A stretch of DNA of 64,000 nucleotides from Candidatus Aramenus sp. CH1 (GTDB taxonomy: Archaea > Thermoproteota > Thermoprotei_A > Sulfolobales > Sulfolobaceae). A program made the translations under genes and the position numbers. The notes beneath the pieces are model-generated. The model searched no databases. It was given only the letters and a program-made list of their open reading frames with translations, and was not told the DNA's origin. The DNA lies in NCBI GenBank assembly GCA_022678445.1, contig JALBWU010000002.1, positions 124,001-188,000 of the forward strand, in the 5' to 3' direction. Positions 1-9,673 of this stretch are shown here, piece after piece (the first letter of the stretch is position 1; every line of letters starts with the position of its first letter).

Positions 1-459
1 CGCCTCCACTAAACTGGGATTCTCCACTAGGTTCATCCTCGTGACGGACATCTTCACGTAGATGGGGTAGGTAGCGTTCCTGGACTCGACTAGCTTCTCC
101 TCGTGGATCACTTTCTGGACAGTGACGTTACCGCAACTCAAGGACTCTGTGACGTTTATAACTTTGGTTACGTTCATGGAGTACAGTTCCTGGTAAGGTA
201 ATATGACCCATTCCCCGGGCGTCAATGGGATCACGGAGTCCAGCTTCACTATCGACTTTTCCCCGTTATGTACTACCTCGACGTAGGCGGAGACGTTAGT
301 GGCGTTCTCTATAAGCTCAAGTTCCCCATAGACAGTTGGAGGAACGTTTAAGGACAGTTCCTTTGACAGGACTTGCGTGTTCATCACGTGAGCGTTAATG
401 GAGGCTAAACCCAAGGAGAGGAGGGCAATGCCAAAGGCAAAGGCTAAACTCCCCTTCAT
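1..459 (-). CDS. Secreted protein, partial (C-terminus beyond window)
   Basis: The reading frame opens with ATG at 459 and runs off the left edge, so only about 153 residues are seen. The N-terminus is a hydrophobic signal-peptide-like segment ([17 protein letters not shown]), followed by a polar beta-rich region with many Asn-X-Thr/Ser sites, typical of exported glycosylated archaeal proteins. Its ATG overlaps the TGA of the permease gene by four bases (ATGA), so it is translationally coupled to an ABC-2 exporter. It may be an extracytoplasmic partner of that transporter. I recognise no domain. Confidence 0.75.
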   Translation of the reverse strand, partial: MKGSLAFAFGIALLSLGLASINAHVMNTQVLSKELSLNVPPTVYGELELIENATNVSAYVEVVHNGEKSIVKLDSVIPLTPGEWVILPYQELYSMNVTKVINVTESLSCGNVTVQKVIHEEKLVESRNATYPIYVKMSVTRMNLVENPSLVEA

Positions 460-1196
460 ACCTCTAACCCCCTGAACTTAAGGAAGGAAAGCACGAAAGC
501 CAATACCGCTACCAACCCGTCCACGGCTACCCCTACCTCCACCTGCTGGTAGAGGTCCTTGCCTAAGGCGGTTATTATCCAAGGTACAAACGGGTTGGTG
601 AAGGAAAGAGCAAAGATCTTCCCGTACTCTCCTTGGAGGGCGTAAAAGTACTCCCCAGCACCGCCGAACACGAAGACCCCACCAAGGACGAAGATGGACA
701 TCAAGGTGGACACTCCTGGGCTCCTGAATATCAAGGTGAGCAGTAGGACTAGGTTTTCGGCGAAGAAATATCCAACTACGAAGGTGAAAGCCAACAGGGG
801 TGGGACTGGGACGCCAGAGAGAAGGGAGTAGAGGGCAGTAGTAAAGGCCCAGAGCAGTATGGGCACCACCACGTCAGAGAAATAGATGAACGCGAAGAGC
901 TCCTCCCTCCTCACGGGGGTCGTAAGGAAGGAGATTATGCTCTCCTTGTACAGATGATCTCCCGTGACAAAGATCACGTTCCTAAGGCCTAGGGAGAAGG
1001 CCAAGGTCTCGGAGACACTGATCACCGGGACCATGGACAGCACAACCCCCAAGAGGGAGAACCCTCCCCTCTCGTAGAAGGCACTCAAGAAGACGTTTGA
1101 TACCAACATAGTTGGCAGTACAAGCTCTAGCGTGGGCTCCCTGTACCTCTCCTTAAAGACCATGTTAAACACTTGAAAACCTCTTGAACGCCTCAT
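456..1196 (-). CDS. ABC-2 type transporter, permease subunit
   Basis: A hydrophobic protein of 246 residues with about six predicted membrane helices. It directly follows an ABC ATPase and is the likely membrane half of an ABC-2 exporter. Two starts are possible. ATG at 1196 overlaps the ATPase end by 32 bases and has a GAGGT Shine-Dalgarno-like sequence about ten bases upstream. ATG at 1163 lies just after the ATPase stop and would remove 11 residues. The 3' end is coupled by ATGA to the secreted protein gene. The substrate cannot be inferred; drugs, lipids or peptides are typical for this class. Confidence 0.8.
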   Translation of the reverse strand: MRRSRGFQVFNMVFKERYREPTLELVLPTMLVSNVFLSAFYERGGFSLLGVVLSMVPVISVSETLAFSLGLRNVIFVTGDHLYKESIISFLTTPVRREELFAFIYFSDVVVPILLWAFTTALYSLLSGVPVPPLLAFTFVVGYFFAENLVLLLTLIFRSPGVSTLMSIFVLGGVFVFGGAGEYFYALQGEYGKIFALSFTNPFVPWIITALGKDLYQQVEVGVAVDGLVAVLAFVLSFLKFRGLEV

Positions 1197-2019
1197 CCAA
1201 GGAGTACCTCCTCACGTTTATTACGTTTACCCCTGCGTCGTCTAACTTGTCGACTATCTCCCTCATCCTCCCCCTTACCTTCAAGTATCCCCCTTCCATC
1301 TCCCCTTGGCCAATGACCTTTATCGCTTTCTCCGGGTTGTCGACCAGCAGGTAAACCTCTTCCTCCTCTCCTGCCATTGCGTCGTTTATTCTACCCGCAA
1401 AAGTGATCCTTCCCTCGTTTATGAAGACGGCGTGGGTGATGACCTTCTCCAGCTCGGAGAGTATGTGGGAAGAGATGAAGAACGTCACCTCCCTCCTGTT
1501 TAGCCTCTTCACTGCCTCGTAGAACTCCATCCTAGCGCTTGGGTCCAGGTTGGCCGTAGGTTCGTCTGCGACTATGAGCTCGGGTTCCTTCAAGAGGGCT
1601 GAGGCCAGCTGTACCCTCTGGGCCAGCCCCGAGGAGAGCTGGTTGAGCCTCTTGTTGAGGTGGGGGCCCAAGTTGAATTCCTCTATGACATCCCTTGGGT
1701 CCTTACCGTATATCCTTCCAATGTCGTAGAGGTACTCCTTGACCTTTGCCTCCTGCGGGTGGTGGATAGTGGTGAAGACCACGGAGAACCTCTCGTAAAG
1801 CCTTGGGTTGTTCCAGGGATCCTCCCCAAGCACCTCTACTTTTCCTCCTGACTTCCGCAAGAGCCCTGCGATGACCTTTATGGTAGTGGTCTTGCCGGCG
1901 CCGTTGGGCCCTATAAAACCTGTTATTGACCCTTTCTCTACTCTGAAGGTGACGTTAATCACTTCCCTCCTGCCAAAGACCCTCGCGAGGTTCTCGGCAA
2001 CAATAACAGCAGTGACCAT
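1165..2019 (-). CDS. ABC transporter ATP-binding subunit
   Basis: A 284-residue nucleotide-binding subunit that would power the adjacent permease. It shows a Walker A motif [10 protein letters not shown] near residue 40, an ABC signature [12 protein letters not shown] near 128 (LSSGL instead of the usual LSGGQ), a Walker B segment ending in [10 protein letters not shown], and the H-loop ISSHIL. The C-terminal 70 residues resemble the regulatory tail of the DrrA/CcmA group of ABC-2 ATPases. It is first in a three-gene minus-strand operon with the permease and the secreted protein. An AT-rich TATA-like stretch lies about 26 bases before ATG 2019. Confidence 0.93.
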   Translation of the reverse strand: MVTAVIVAENLARVFGRREVINVTFRVEKGSITGFIGPNGAGKTTTIKVIAGLLRKSGGKVEVLGEDPWNNPRLYERFSVVFTTIHHPQEAKVKEYLYDIGRIYGKDPRDVIEEFNLGPHLNKRLNQLSSGLAQRVQLASALLKEPELIVADEPTANLDPSARMEFYEAVKRLNRREVTFFISSHILSELEKVITHAVFINEGRITFAGRINDAMAGEEEEVYLLVDNPEKAIKVIGQGEMEGGYLKVRGRMREIVDKLDDAGVNVINVRRYSLDEAFKRFSSV

Positions 2020-2061
2020 TATATAGAAAAACTTCCCTATGTATTAATTGTTTTTCCCGGA

Positions 2062-2403
2062 TTAGATTTCCATGTGTTCCCTCTCTTCCTCAAGGATCTT
2101 CTTCACCTTAGGGTCGTCGGGGAAGTTCTTAACGTAGAAGTCTATAGCTCCCGTCTCTACCTTCCTTATCACCTTCCTAGTGACGCCCATCCCGAAGAGG
2201 GAAACGACCAAGCCGAAGGCTAGGAGGGCAATGTAGACCGGTCTCTCCAAAGGCGACCTCTTATACTTCCTGAAGAACTCCCAGTGCGACATCTCCTGTA
2301 AGTACGCCTTCCTTAACCTCTCGTCCTTGAACCTCAAGTAAAACGCCTTGGCTAGTCCGGTAGCTCCTGCCTCTCCCAAGAGGCCGAGGAGATACTTGTC
2401 CAT
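2062..2403 (-). CDS. Small ferritin-like (Coq7/rubrerythrin-type) di-iron protein
   Basis: From ATG 2403 this is 113 residues with the spacing of a carboxylate-bridged di-iron four-helix protein: Glu11, Glu37-x-x-His40, Glu83, and Glu107-x-x-His110 at the extreme C-terminus. One hydrophobic segment (residues about 56-74, IALLAFGLVVSLFGMGV) sits between the two half-sites, suggesting a membrane association like Coq7 hydroxylases. An in-frame TTG at 2409 is possible, but the TATA-like CTTTTAACT is centred about 26 bases before ATG 2403, favouring the shorter leaderless start. Function (oxidation, iron handling or peroxide protection) is not shown. It is much shorter than Coq7 or rubrerythrin. 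Confidence 0.65.
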   Translation of the reverse strand: MDKYLLGLLGEAGATGLAKAFYLRFKDERLRKAYLQEMSHWEFFRKYKRSPLERPVYIALLAFGLVVSLFGMGVTRKVIRKVETGAIDFYVKNFPDDPKVKKILEEEREHMEI

Positions 2404-2459
2404 AAACAAGTTAGGTGGCTCAAGTTAAAAGCTCGCGTAAATCCTTATTGAACTAAGAT

Positions 2460-3920
2460 TCACTGGTTTATCCTTATGCCCTTGATCCTTATGTCCCTAG
2501 TCATATCCCCTATAACTGCCATCATCAATCCAGCGATCCCAGATAACAGGAAGGTCAACTGGAAGGCTAGGTCGGAGGGCAACTGGTACACCATGTACGT
2601 CTGGTATTCTCCCATCTGGACAGGGATCACAATACTGGTGTAGTATGTGGAGAGCAACGAGCCTGCAATTGACGGGCCAAAGGCACCACCCATCAGCCTA
2701 AATACGGTATTCATCCCAGTGGCCACTCCAAGTACCCTTCTCTCCACCGAGAAGGTCAAAATGTTTATGAGCACAACGTTGAGCATCGCCGCTCCGAGGG
2801 TTGCTAAAGACGCCAACACCTCGAGGGTGGCAAGCCCCATGGAACTGCCGCCACCAGACGCAAAGGAGAGGACCAAGTAAAACGCTCCCAGAAAAAGGGA
2901 GGAGAGTACTATTACAAACTTGGTCCCCGAGTTGACTATGAGCCTCGAGGCAAAGAGCGCCCCTACCATCTGCGTTAGGGCAACGGGCAACATGGTTATC
3001 CCAGTACTGAGGATGTCCAGCCCAAAACCAGTGGGGTTTGGCAATTCCAGCAGATATGTTATTGCTTGATAAGCCATGAATATCCCGAACCCCGCCACAA
3101 ACGCGGCGAGGTTTGCAGCAAACACGTTTTTCTCCCTCAATAACCCCAAGGATATCAAGGGATACTGTATCCTGGTCTCGTAAGCTGTGAAGGCAACGAA
3201 CAGGGCCAATCCAAGCCCCATGGTAATCGCGAAGTCAGGTGAGGTCCAGCCCCACGTGGGAGCCTCAGAGAACGCCAACGTCATCAGGGCCAACGAGGCG
3301 CCTAGCAGACCGGTGCCCACGAAGTCTATCTTGGTGTTTGGGTTAACGTACCTGCTCTCCCTTACGTACTTGTACGTTAGGAAAGTCAATAGCACTACAA
3401 ATGGTATCACTAAATGGTAGTTGTACTGCCAACCTATGTCTTGGGCCACAGTTCCTCCTATTGGCAGGCTTATTGCGGAGCCTATCCCGAACATGGCGCT
3501 CACTATTCCTTGTGCCCTTGGCACTAGGTTTGGGGGAAACTCCTCCCTAATAAGGCTAAACGCTAATGGGAACATCCCTAACCCAATACCTTGTATCGTC
3601 CTGAACAAGACGAAGAGCGGGAAGTTGGGGGCAAAGCCGTTAAGGGAGACTGCCACAGTGTAGAGAACCATGACATAGACCAAGATCCTCTTTTTTCCGT
3701 ATATGTCGCCCAACTTACCTAGTATCGGGTTGGCAACTACTCCGCTTATTAAGTACGCTGTTAGCACCCAACTCACTGTAGCTGAGTTTACGTTGAAGTC
3801 TTGAGCTATGGTAGGGAGCGACGGTATCAACATTCCCTCAGTGTACATTACTGCAATGGCTATTGGGGCTAGGATAAGGAGGGCTCTACGGGCGTACTTG
3901 AGGTCATACTCCTCGGGCAT
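2460..3920 (-). CDS. MFS transporter, DHA2 (EmrB/QacA-like) family
   Basis: A 486-residue polytopic protein with about 14 predicted helices, the usual size and topology of drug:H+ antiporter family 2. The loop between helices 2 and 3 has the MFS motif A-like GKLGDIYGKKR, and helix 5 carries a motif C-like G-x3-GP-type glycine pattern (GIGSAISLPIGGTVAQ). It probably exports amphipathic compounds or organic acids using the proton gradient. A leaderless promoter is visible: TATA-like CTTTATATG about 28 bases before ATG 3920. It is monocistronic and divergent from the BluB-like gene. Confidence 0.88.
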   Translation of the reverse strand: MPEEYDLKYARRALLILAPIAIAVMYTEGMLIPSLPTIAQDFNVNSATVSWVLTAYLISGVVANPILGKLGDIYGKKRILVYVMVLYTVAVSLNGFAPNFPLFVLFRTIQGIGLGMFPLAFSLIREEFPPNLVPRAQGIVSAMFGIGSAISLPIGGTVAQDIGWQYNYHLVIPFVVLLTFLTYKYVRESRYVNPNTKIDFVGTGLLGASLALMTLAFSEAPTWGWTSPDFAITMGLGLALFVAFTAYETRIQYPLISLGLLREKNVFAANLAAFVAGFGIFMAYQAITYLLELPNPTGFGLDILSTGITMLPVALTQMVGALFASRLIVNSGTKFVIVLSSLFLGAFYLVLSFASGGGSSMGLATLEVLASLATLGAAMLNVVLINILTFSVERRVLGVATGMNTVFRLMGGAFGPSIAGSLLSTYYTSIVIPVQMGEYQTYMVYQLPSDLAFQLTFLLSGIAGLMMAVIGDMTRDIRIKGIRINQ

Positions 3921-3937
3921 TAGATATATCTCTTTTA

Positions 3938-4080
3938 GGGGTACATATAAAGTTGAGCTAAAGGGTTTGCGTCAGTGATATTTTTTAGGGTCTCTCCCGA
4001 CGTGTAAGAAGTCTGGTAATTTCCCAGATCGTGACGGTGTTCTTTCTTGGTAGCAATGGAATCGTAAAGTTAATATCTGG
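3938..4080. promoter_or_regulatory. Divergent promoters of the MFS and BluB-like genes
   Basis: On the minus strand, CTTTATATG at 3944-3952 lies about 28 bases before the MFS start. On the plus strand, AAGTTAATAT at 4067-4076 lies about 26 bases before ATG 4098. Both distances fit crenarchaeal leaderless promoters. The 115 bases between show no clear operator. Confidence 0.55.
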
Positions 4081-4097
4081 ACACTCTATCCAAGAAT

Positions 4098-4778
4098 ATG
4101 GACATCTACGAGGTCATCAAGAAGAGAAGGGACGTAAGGAGCTATTACAGGAAAGACCCAATACCGGACGAAGTTCTGGCTAAGGTCTTGTACTCGGCCC
4201 ACTTGGCTCCGTCAGTCGGTTACTCACAGCCATGGAACTTTATCGTGATTAGGGACGTGGAGACCAGAAAAAAGGTGAAGGCGTTGGTGGAAAAGGAGAG
4301 GGAGAGGTTCAGGGAGATGCTCCCTGAGGACAGGAAGAAGGTGTTCGACAAGATAAAAGTTGAGGCCATACTGGACACTCCCTTAAACTTGGCAGTAACG
4401 TGCGACCCAACGAGGTTCGGGCCCGTAGTTCTGGGGAGAACGACAATGCCAGAGCTCTGCCAGTACAGTACTGTTCTAGCTATCGAGAACTTGTGGCTGT
4501 CTGCGACGGCTGAGGGCATAGGAGTAGGATGGGTAAGCTTCTTCAGAAAGGAAGACGTGAAGGAGATCCTGGGAATACCAAAGCACGTGGAGCTAGTGGC
4601 CTATTTGACCATGGGGTACATCACGGAGTTCCGCGACAAACCAGAACTGGAGGAGAAAGGGTGGCTTACGAGGATCCCCCTTGAGGAGCTTGTGTTCCAG
4701 GAGAGGTGGGGACAGGGTGCTGAAAATGGGATAGTGGAGGGCATAAGGAGGGCTAGGGAGTTCTTCAACGGGCTCTAG
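4098..4778 (+). CDS. bluB: BluB-like 5,6-dimethylbenzimidazole synthase / nitroreductase-fold flavoprotein
   Basis: A 226-residue nitroreductase-fold protein closest to BluB, which breaks down reduced FMN with O2 to make the lower ligand of vitamin B12. BluB-type signatures are RRDVRSYY at residues 9-16, [12 protein letters not shown] near 37-48, [13 protein letters not shown] near 100-112, and IGVGWVSFF near 142-150. Ordinary nitroreductases usually lack the SVG-SQPW and CDPTR elements. It has a leaderless promoter and is convergent with the MBL-fold gene, sharing four bases at the 3' ends. A nitroreductase with another role remains possible; no other cobamide gene is in the window. Confidence 0.75.
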   Translation: MDIYEVIKKRRDVRSYYRKDPIPDEVLAKVLYSAHLAPSVGYSQPWNFIVIRDVETRKKVKALVEKERERFREMLPEDRKKVFDKIKVEAILDTPLNLAVTCDPTRFGPVVLGRTTMPELCQYSTVLAIENLWLSATAEGIGVGWVSFFRKEDVKEILGIPKHVELVAYLTMGYITEFRDKPELEEKGWLTRIPLEELVFQERWGQGAENGIVEGIRRAREFFNGL

Positions 4779-5605
4779 AACCTCAGCGTGGTGCCCACTC
4801 CTGCGTCGAGGTACCTTTCGCCCGCCAGTACCTTCGCCAAGTTCCCACTGCAGTGTGCTGGGGCTATCTTCTCCACGTTAAGCGAGGCCATGACCCTTTC
4901 TACTTCTTCCTTAGTTGAGGAAAGGAGGTGGAGCCCACCCACAATAGCGTGCACCTTATCTGCCTTCGTCACCTCAATAGCGTGTCTGGCGATGTTCAAG
5001 ACCCCCGAGTGTCCACAGCCGGTTATTGCCACAACTCCCTTTCCCGCTACGTTCACGTAAAGGGCTACGTCATCTCTGAGCTCGTCAAGGGCAAGCCTGT
5101 CGTCGCTGGACTTGAAAAGCCCCTTGTTGTACCTGGGGAAGCCGTAGTTCTTCACTTCTCCACTGAAGTAAACGCCTTCCGCTATCTCCAGTGGCTCCCT
5201 TGTTGGGAGTAGTCTGAACTCCCTTTCCATCTCCTCCTTAGAGAGGGGGATTCCTATGTACTCGAGCTTGTTCCTCCAGTTCAAGAACTTCCTCTCGAAA
5301 ATACTGGGATGTGCAACTACAATCTTTCCTCTTATCTTTTCCCTGAGCTCCTCGTTTGCTAGTCCCCCAGTGTGGTCCAAGTGGCCGTGGCTGAGAACTA
5401 TGTAGTCCACCTTCGAGAGGTCTATTCCCAGCTGTTCGGTGTTCCTCAGAACGGGGATCCCGGAGTTACCGACGTCGTAAAGCACCTTCACCTTCTCCGT
5501 CTCGACGTATGCTGAGAACCCCCACTCCCCCAACAACGGCGGGATTATGGTAGAGGAGAAATTGTCGCTTAACACAGTTATGGTGAGCCTTGAAACAGAG
5601 CCCAT
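4775..5605 (-). CDS. MBL-fold metallohydrolase (dihydropterin ribofuranosyl-aminobenzene phosphate synthase-like)
   Basis: A 276-residue metallo-beta-lactamase-fold protein with the metal motif [11 protein letters not shown] (His-x-His-x-Asp-His) near residue 73, later ligands around GCGHSG and GGLHLL, and a C-terminal APAHCSG. The order and the LYDVGNSG segment fit the COG1237 branch, annotated as 7,8-dihydropterin-6-methyl-4-(beta-D-ribofuranosyl)aminobenzene 5'-phosphate synthase in methanogens. The exact substrate in Sulfolobales is uncertain, since they make related but different pterins. The family is clear; the reaction is inferred. Confidence 0.82.
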   Translation of the reverse strand: MGSVSRLTITVLSDNFSSTIIPPLLGEWGFSAYVETEKVKVLYDVGNSGIPVLRNTEQLGIDLSKVDYIVLSHGHLDHTGGLANEELREKIRGKIVVAHPSIFERKFLNWRNKLEYIGIPLSKEEMEREFRLLPTREPLEIAEGVYFSGEVKNYGFPRYNKGLFKSSDDRLALDELRDDVALYVNVAGKGVVAITGCGHSGVLNIARHAIEVTKADKVHAIVGGLHLLSSTKEEVERVMASLNVEKIAPAHCSGNLAKVLAGERYLDAGVGTTLRF

Positions 5606-5646
5606 GGTATTATTTAGCCTTTTGTGAATAAAGGTATTTCGTTTCT

Positions 5647-6600
5647 CTAAGACGAGTCGTTAAGGCTCTTTAGTGCTTCGCTGACGATCACCTTGAACTC
5701 TTTCACGCCCTCCTCATTCTTCACTGTCAGATTTCCTATCCCCACGTCCTTCGGGATGTCGCCCAAGGAGACGGCAATGAGGGCCTTGGGCTTAAACAAC
5801 CCCATGATCTTGTCTAGGCTGTCCGCCACGTCTATGTTATGTACTACGACTCCCCTGCCTATGCTCATGTTCAAGGAAACTCCTTCTTTCACCACGAGGA
5901 GACTGGGCCTAGTTAAGTAGAGGGGTGGCTCTATCCATACAGAGAACTCACCAAAGGGTGAGGAAAAGCTCAAGTTAGGCTCCTTCCTGTTCTGCTCGAC
6001 CCAAACGCAAGGCCTTCCACCGAACTGGGAAATTATCCTGTCAGAGCCCACCGCTTCCATAATAAGCGACGCCAGCCATAAGCTGAACACCCACCTCTTC
6101 ACTACGCTCAAGCAAGTCTCGCTACCCTTATATTGTATAACGCAACCTATAGGGCACCCAGTCTCTATGGACTCTATGATCCTTTTTCCCTTACCCATGA
6201 GGACTGCCTTGTCCTCGAAAACTCGCTTCACGTAGTCCGCCATGGGCATGTACTTGAAGTAGTACTCGGTGAGGCTCCTAACCGTGGTGTCTTCCACGTA
6301 CACTCTGTTGCAGAACTGTCTGGGATCAGCCTTCTTACCGCTCATGGGCTTTGGCGCTCCCTCCTCGTTGAAGTCCTCGCTGGAGTATACCTTTGCATAT
6401 ACGAAGCCCATGTTTGAGAACGAGAACTCCACTACTTTCTTGCCCTTTAAGTCCCCGTCGTCGAAGAAGTAGTATTCGTAAAATAGGTCCCTTGACCGGG
6501 TCCTGGCAACCGCGTGGAGGGGCCTCAAGTACTCCCCGTCGTCCACGTACAAGTACTGTGGGTTTCCTGTGCTCTCTGAGTTCCTCCTAATTTTTATCAT
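5647..6600 (-). CDS. Uncharacterised protein, possible degenerate PD-(D/E)XK nuclease-like partner of helicase
   Basis: A 317-residue soluble protein that I cannot place firmly. The C-terminal half has the run FSSPFGEFSVWIEPPL near residues 212-227 followed by RPSLLVVKEG, reminiscent of archaeal restriction-endonuclease-like proteins in which a Glu-containing strand is followed by a PD-hydrophobic motif. Here the expected Asp is Ser, so any nuclease site would be altered. The last segment (FKPKALIAVSLGD) also fits a Rossmann-like core strand. It is separated by 204 bases from the large helicase on the same strand, so the two may act together. The nuclease assignment is inference only. Confidence 0.5.
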   Translation of the reverse strand: MIKIRRNSESTGNPQYLYVDDGEYLRPLHAVARTRSRDLFYEYYFFDDGDLKGKKVVEFSFSNMGFVYAKVYSSEDFNEEGAPKPMSGKKADPRQFCNRVYVEDTTVRSLTEYYFKYMPMADYVKRVFEDKAVLMGKGKRIIESIETGCPIGCVIQYKGSETCLSVVKRWVFSLWLASLIMEAVGSDRIISQFGGRPCVWVEQNRKEPNLSFSSPFGEFSVWIEPPLYLTRPSLLVVKEGVSLNMSIGRGVVVHNIDVADSLDKIMGLFKPKALIAVSLGDIPKDVGIGNLTVKNEEGVKEFKVIVSEALKSLNDSS

Positions 6601-6804
6601 AAATTATAATATATTTACTACGAATATAAACGTTTATGAAGGCCTTGAGAGGCGTCTTCTCGACGTGGCTTCGCTAATAAAGGAGGATGTAGCGGGAAAA
6701 AGGAGCGATTGATACAGAACCGAGAGCTAAGAACAGTAGGCCACCGCGAGGTTCTAAGGAGCCTAAAACACGGGGGCGTTAACGCCTTCTCCTCAGCGAC
6801 GCTT

Positions 6805-9627
6805 CTAAAGGAAGTTCCTTAGCCCCTGTAGCACCATAGCCCTTTCCCTAAACATCTCCTTAATTTCCTTATCGCCAACGCTCACGCCAGGGGTGAGCAG
6901 GGCGTTGAGGATCTCCTTTGACCTTGGGGAAAAGTCAGAGGGGGAAACGTCATAGCCATAGTTGTTTTTGATGGAGGCAGGCACGTCTATCTCCGTTATG
7001 AACTGGGCCATGTATTTGTTCATTTGGCTCTTAACGCTTATACCGTTCGTTATTATCTCGTTAATTTCCATTCCCAAGAGCACCGTAAAGACCTTGTCTA
7101 CGAACTCCTTCCTGTCCCTAAACGTTAAGGTAACCGTCTTGCCTAGCTCGCTGAAGTTGTAAGTTAACGAGTAGATGTAGTTACCGTTACCGTCAACAAC
7201 GTAGTCCACGACGAGGGTGGTGGGGCTTATTAAGACCTTCACGTCCCTGAAGAGCACTTTTGCGTAACCGAATAGTTTCATAGCGACGTCGATAGCCCTC
7301 CTCCTAGCTAGGCTGAAGTCGACGCCACCCCTTACAGGGAACACGGTGAAGAACACAGTCTTGAAGATCTCGTCTACCTTGACCGTCTGAAGGAAATTCG
7401 AAAACGTAGGGAAGTCGAGTTTTTTCCCGGAGACTGTGAAGTTCCCCTCCCTCATCTTTGAGAGTAGCCCAATTGGCTCCCTTTCCCAGACCTTCACTAA
7501 GTTTCCGACTATTGAGTAGTTTAGCAGATCTACCTTAATACCATACATGAGCCTGAGGGCTGTGAGGAAGAAGGCGAACCCCTCTTCCAAGTAGTTCACG
7601 TCGCTGAACTCGTGCAAGTAGGCGTATGTGTGGTACTTGTAGCCGTTCCTCCTGGGGAACACCCCGCAGTTTAGGCTTATCACCTTATAGGCGTAGTCGT
7701 TCTTGCCCCCGACGTTGACCATTTTCCTCGACTCCACGAACCACCTCACCTTCTGCGGTACCTCGTTCACTTCCACGAAACCCTCTCCCTGGAAGTAGAT
7801 CGTGGTCTCCACCCTGGACAGTACCTTTGCCAGCTCCACGTCTAGCTCGAAGTTTGGCTGTATTCCCCAGGAGTAGAGAGTCACGGAGTACTCGTCAATG
7901 GCAGTACGAACGCACTGGGGCTTAACCTCACTTGGAGGTACCTCTATGACCTTGTAGTGCCCCCTCTCAGTCCTCTTAACCGACTCCACCAAAGCCCTCT
8001 CCCTAACGTCAATTGCGCCCACTTGGTAGTACTCGATTAAATCCCTGAAGGAGGCCTTTTCCACGCTACTCGGCACCCCTTTCACGACAAGGACCACGTC
8101 GACGTTTTTTGCCCCTACCTCGTAGAACTTGAGCTTTTCAAATTTCTTGCGGGCTTTGTTCACGTCAGCTAGCTGGAAGTGCTCTAGGACCCTCTCTTCG
8201 TCCTTTGTCAGCGGAAGGCTGAGAACCCTCTTGACTACTCCCAAGTAGAGAGTTACGTAAGCTGACTCGGGGTTGAACACGGTAGCCTCAGGAGGTAAGC
8301 TGGACCACGCTAGGAGGGACTTAGCCCCAGATATGAGCCTGGGGTCGAAGCCCAAGGGTATTATAACGCTCTCCGAGTAGCCGAGGTTCAAGTCCCTCCC
8401 TACCCTACCCTCCCTCTGTAGGAATTCCCTAACTAGCCTCGGAATACCCACGTGTATCACCCTTTTTGCCGTTCCCACGTTTATCCCCTGCAACAGCGTT
8501 CTTACGGTGCCTACCATGGTTGGCTTTCCCTCCCTAAGCAGCCTCTCAACTGCCAGCCTCTCACTCTTCTTCCTCCTGGAGTGGTGCAACGGGATGCCCA
8601 AGGGAGTGGCGGTGGCTTCGGCGTCGTTTATGGTTGGGAAGAAGACAATTGTCGTCTCCGGGCACTTCTTTAACTCCCCTAACAGCTCCTCCACTTCCGG
8701 CTTGTCCTTGAGGAAGGCTTCGTACAAGTCCGACTTTAGGTCGTTGAGCCCCGCCTCAACTGAACGGTAGTAGAGGTTGAAAGCCCTCTCCACAAGTTCG
8801 TCAAAGCTACCTACACCAAGGGAGGCAAGCTCTCCCCTGTGCTTTGCGAAAACTTCCCTCAGCTTCTCCTCTTTGCCTACTACTATGTAAGTCCTCCTTT
8901 CAACGCTGAACCCCTTTCCGCTGACCACTACAGCGTTGCCTAGGAAGTTGGCTAAGTCCTGTGGGTTGGAGAGGGTTCCGCTGATTACCACCAGCTGGGC
9001 AAAGGGGAAAAGGGTCTTGACTAGGCTAACTAGGAGGGAAAAGGAGTGGCTCTCGTAGAAGTCAACCTCGTCCAGCACCACGACATCGTATCTGGGCAGG
9101 CTCTCCCTCGCCTTCAGGAGGGAAAAGAGCATCTCGGGGTTGGTTATGGTCACCAACGCCCTATCGAGGCTGTCCTTAACCCCCTTGGACGCACTCGTGT
9201 CGCCGTCGTACCTCACCACGTCGCCGTACACTGCCTCCCCCCTCTCGTGGACGTCGAAGTTGTAGCACTTGTAGTACTTTGCTATCCTGTGGCTCTGATC
9301 GTTGGCTAGGGCCTTCGTGGGATAGAGGGCCAAGACCCTTTTCTTCTTAGCTAGGGCGTAGAGGAGCCAGGCCTCCGTCTTTCCGCTACCGGTGAAGGCC
9401 GTCAAGACCACGTTCTTACCTTGGCTTAAGGCGTTGAAGCACTCAAACTGGTGCTTATATAGCTTGAAGGTTAGACCGCACGCAGAAGGCCTGCCTACTA
9501 CGTCCTCAAAGGTCACGTTCTCCCTGACCGGTGGAACTCCCTTCTGTATATTGGCTATAAACGAAATCTTCAGCTTCCTCAGGACCTCAGCGGTATCGCA
9601 GTTATCCATTGGTTCGTATTTTGCCAT
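6805..9627 (-). CDS. Large SF2 DEAD/DEAH-type helicase
   Basis: A 940-residue superfamily 2 helicase. The N-terminal engine shows a Q-like region (YKHQFECFNAL, residues 57-67), Walker A AFTGSGKTEA (77-86), YPTKALAND (102-110), Walker B LDEVD (185-189), motif III SGTLS (216-220) and motif VI QREGRVGRD near 405. The layout resembles MrfA/YprA or Lhr-like DNA helicases, but the C-terminal 450 residues have no domain I can name. A 12-bp palindrome (GGCGTT-AACGCC, 6775-6786) lies just after the stop. It sits upstream of the possible nuclease-like gene, suggesting a DNA repair or defence pair. Confidence 0.85.
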   Translation of the reverse strand: MAKYEPMDNCDTAEVLRKLKISFIANIQKGVPPVRENVTFEDVVGRPSACGLTFKLYKHQFECFNALSQGKNVVLTAFTGSGKTEAWLLYALAKKKRVLALYPTKALANDQSHRIAKYYKCYNFDVHERGEAVYGDVVRYDGDTSASKGVKDSLDRALVTITNPEMLFSLLKARESLPRYDVVVLDEVDFYESHSFSLLVSLVKTLFPFAQLVVISGTLSNPQDLANFLGNAVVVSGKGFSVERRTYIVVGKEEKLREVFAKHRGELASLGVGSFDELVERAFNLYYRSVEAGLNDLKSDLYEAFLKDKPEVEELLGELKKCPETTIVFFPTINDAEATATPLGIPLHHSRRKKSERLAVERLLREGKPTMVGTVRTLLQGINVGTAKRVIHVGIPRLVREFLQREGRVGRDLNLGYSESVIIPLGFDPRLISGAKSLLAWSSLPPEATVFNPESAYVTLYLGVVKRVLSLPLTKDEERVLEHFQLADVNKARKKFEKLKFYEVGAKNVDVVLVVKGVPSSVEKASFRDLIEYYQVGAIDVRERALVESVKRTERGHYKVIEVPPSEVKPQCVRTAIDEYSVTLYSWGIQPNFELDVELAKVLSRVETTIYFQGEGFVEVNEVPQKVRWFVESRKMVNVGGKNDYAYKVISLNCGVFPRRNGYKYHTYAYLHEFSDVNYLEEGFAFFLTALRLMYGIKVDLLNYSIVGNLVKVWEREPIGLLSKMREGNFTVSGKKLDFPTFSNFLQTVKVDEIFKTVFFTVFPVRGGVDFSLARRRAIDVAMKLFGYAKVLFRDVKVLISPTTLVVDYVVDGNGNYIYSLTYNFSELGKTVTLTFRDRKEFVDKVFTVLLGMEINEIITNGISVKSQMNKYMAQFITEIDVPASIKNNYGYDVSPSDFSPRSKEILNALLTPGVSVGDKEIKEMFRERAMVLQGLRNFL

Positions 9628-9673
9628 AATCAGATAAAAACCTTATATCGAACACTTTTGCGGTGGTAATACG

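Noticed and set aside
6775-6786. GGCGTTAACGCC palindrome as operator
   Set aside because: It lies just after the helicase stop rather than at a promoter and has no second copy; a short stem is the simplest reading.
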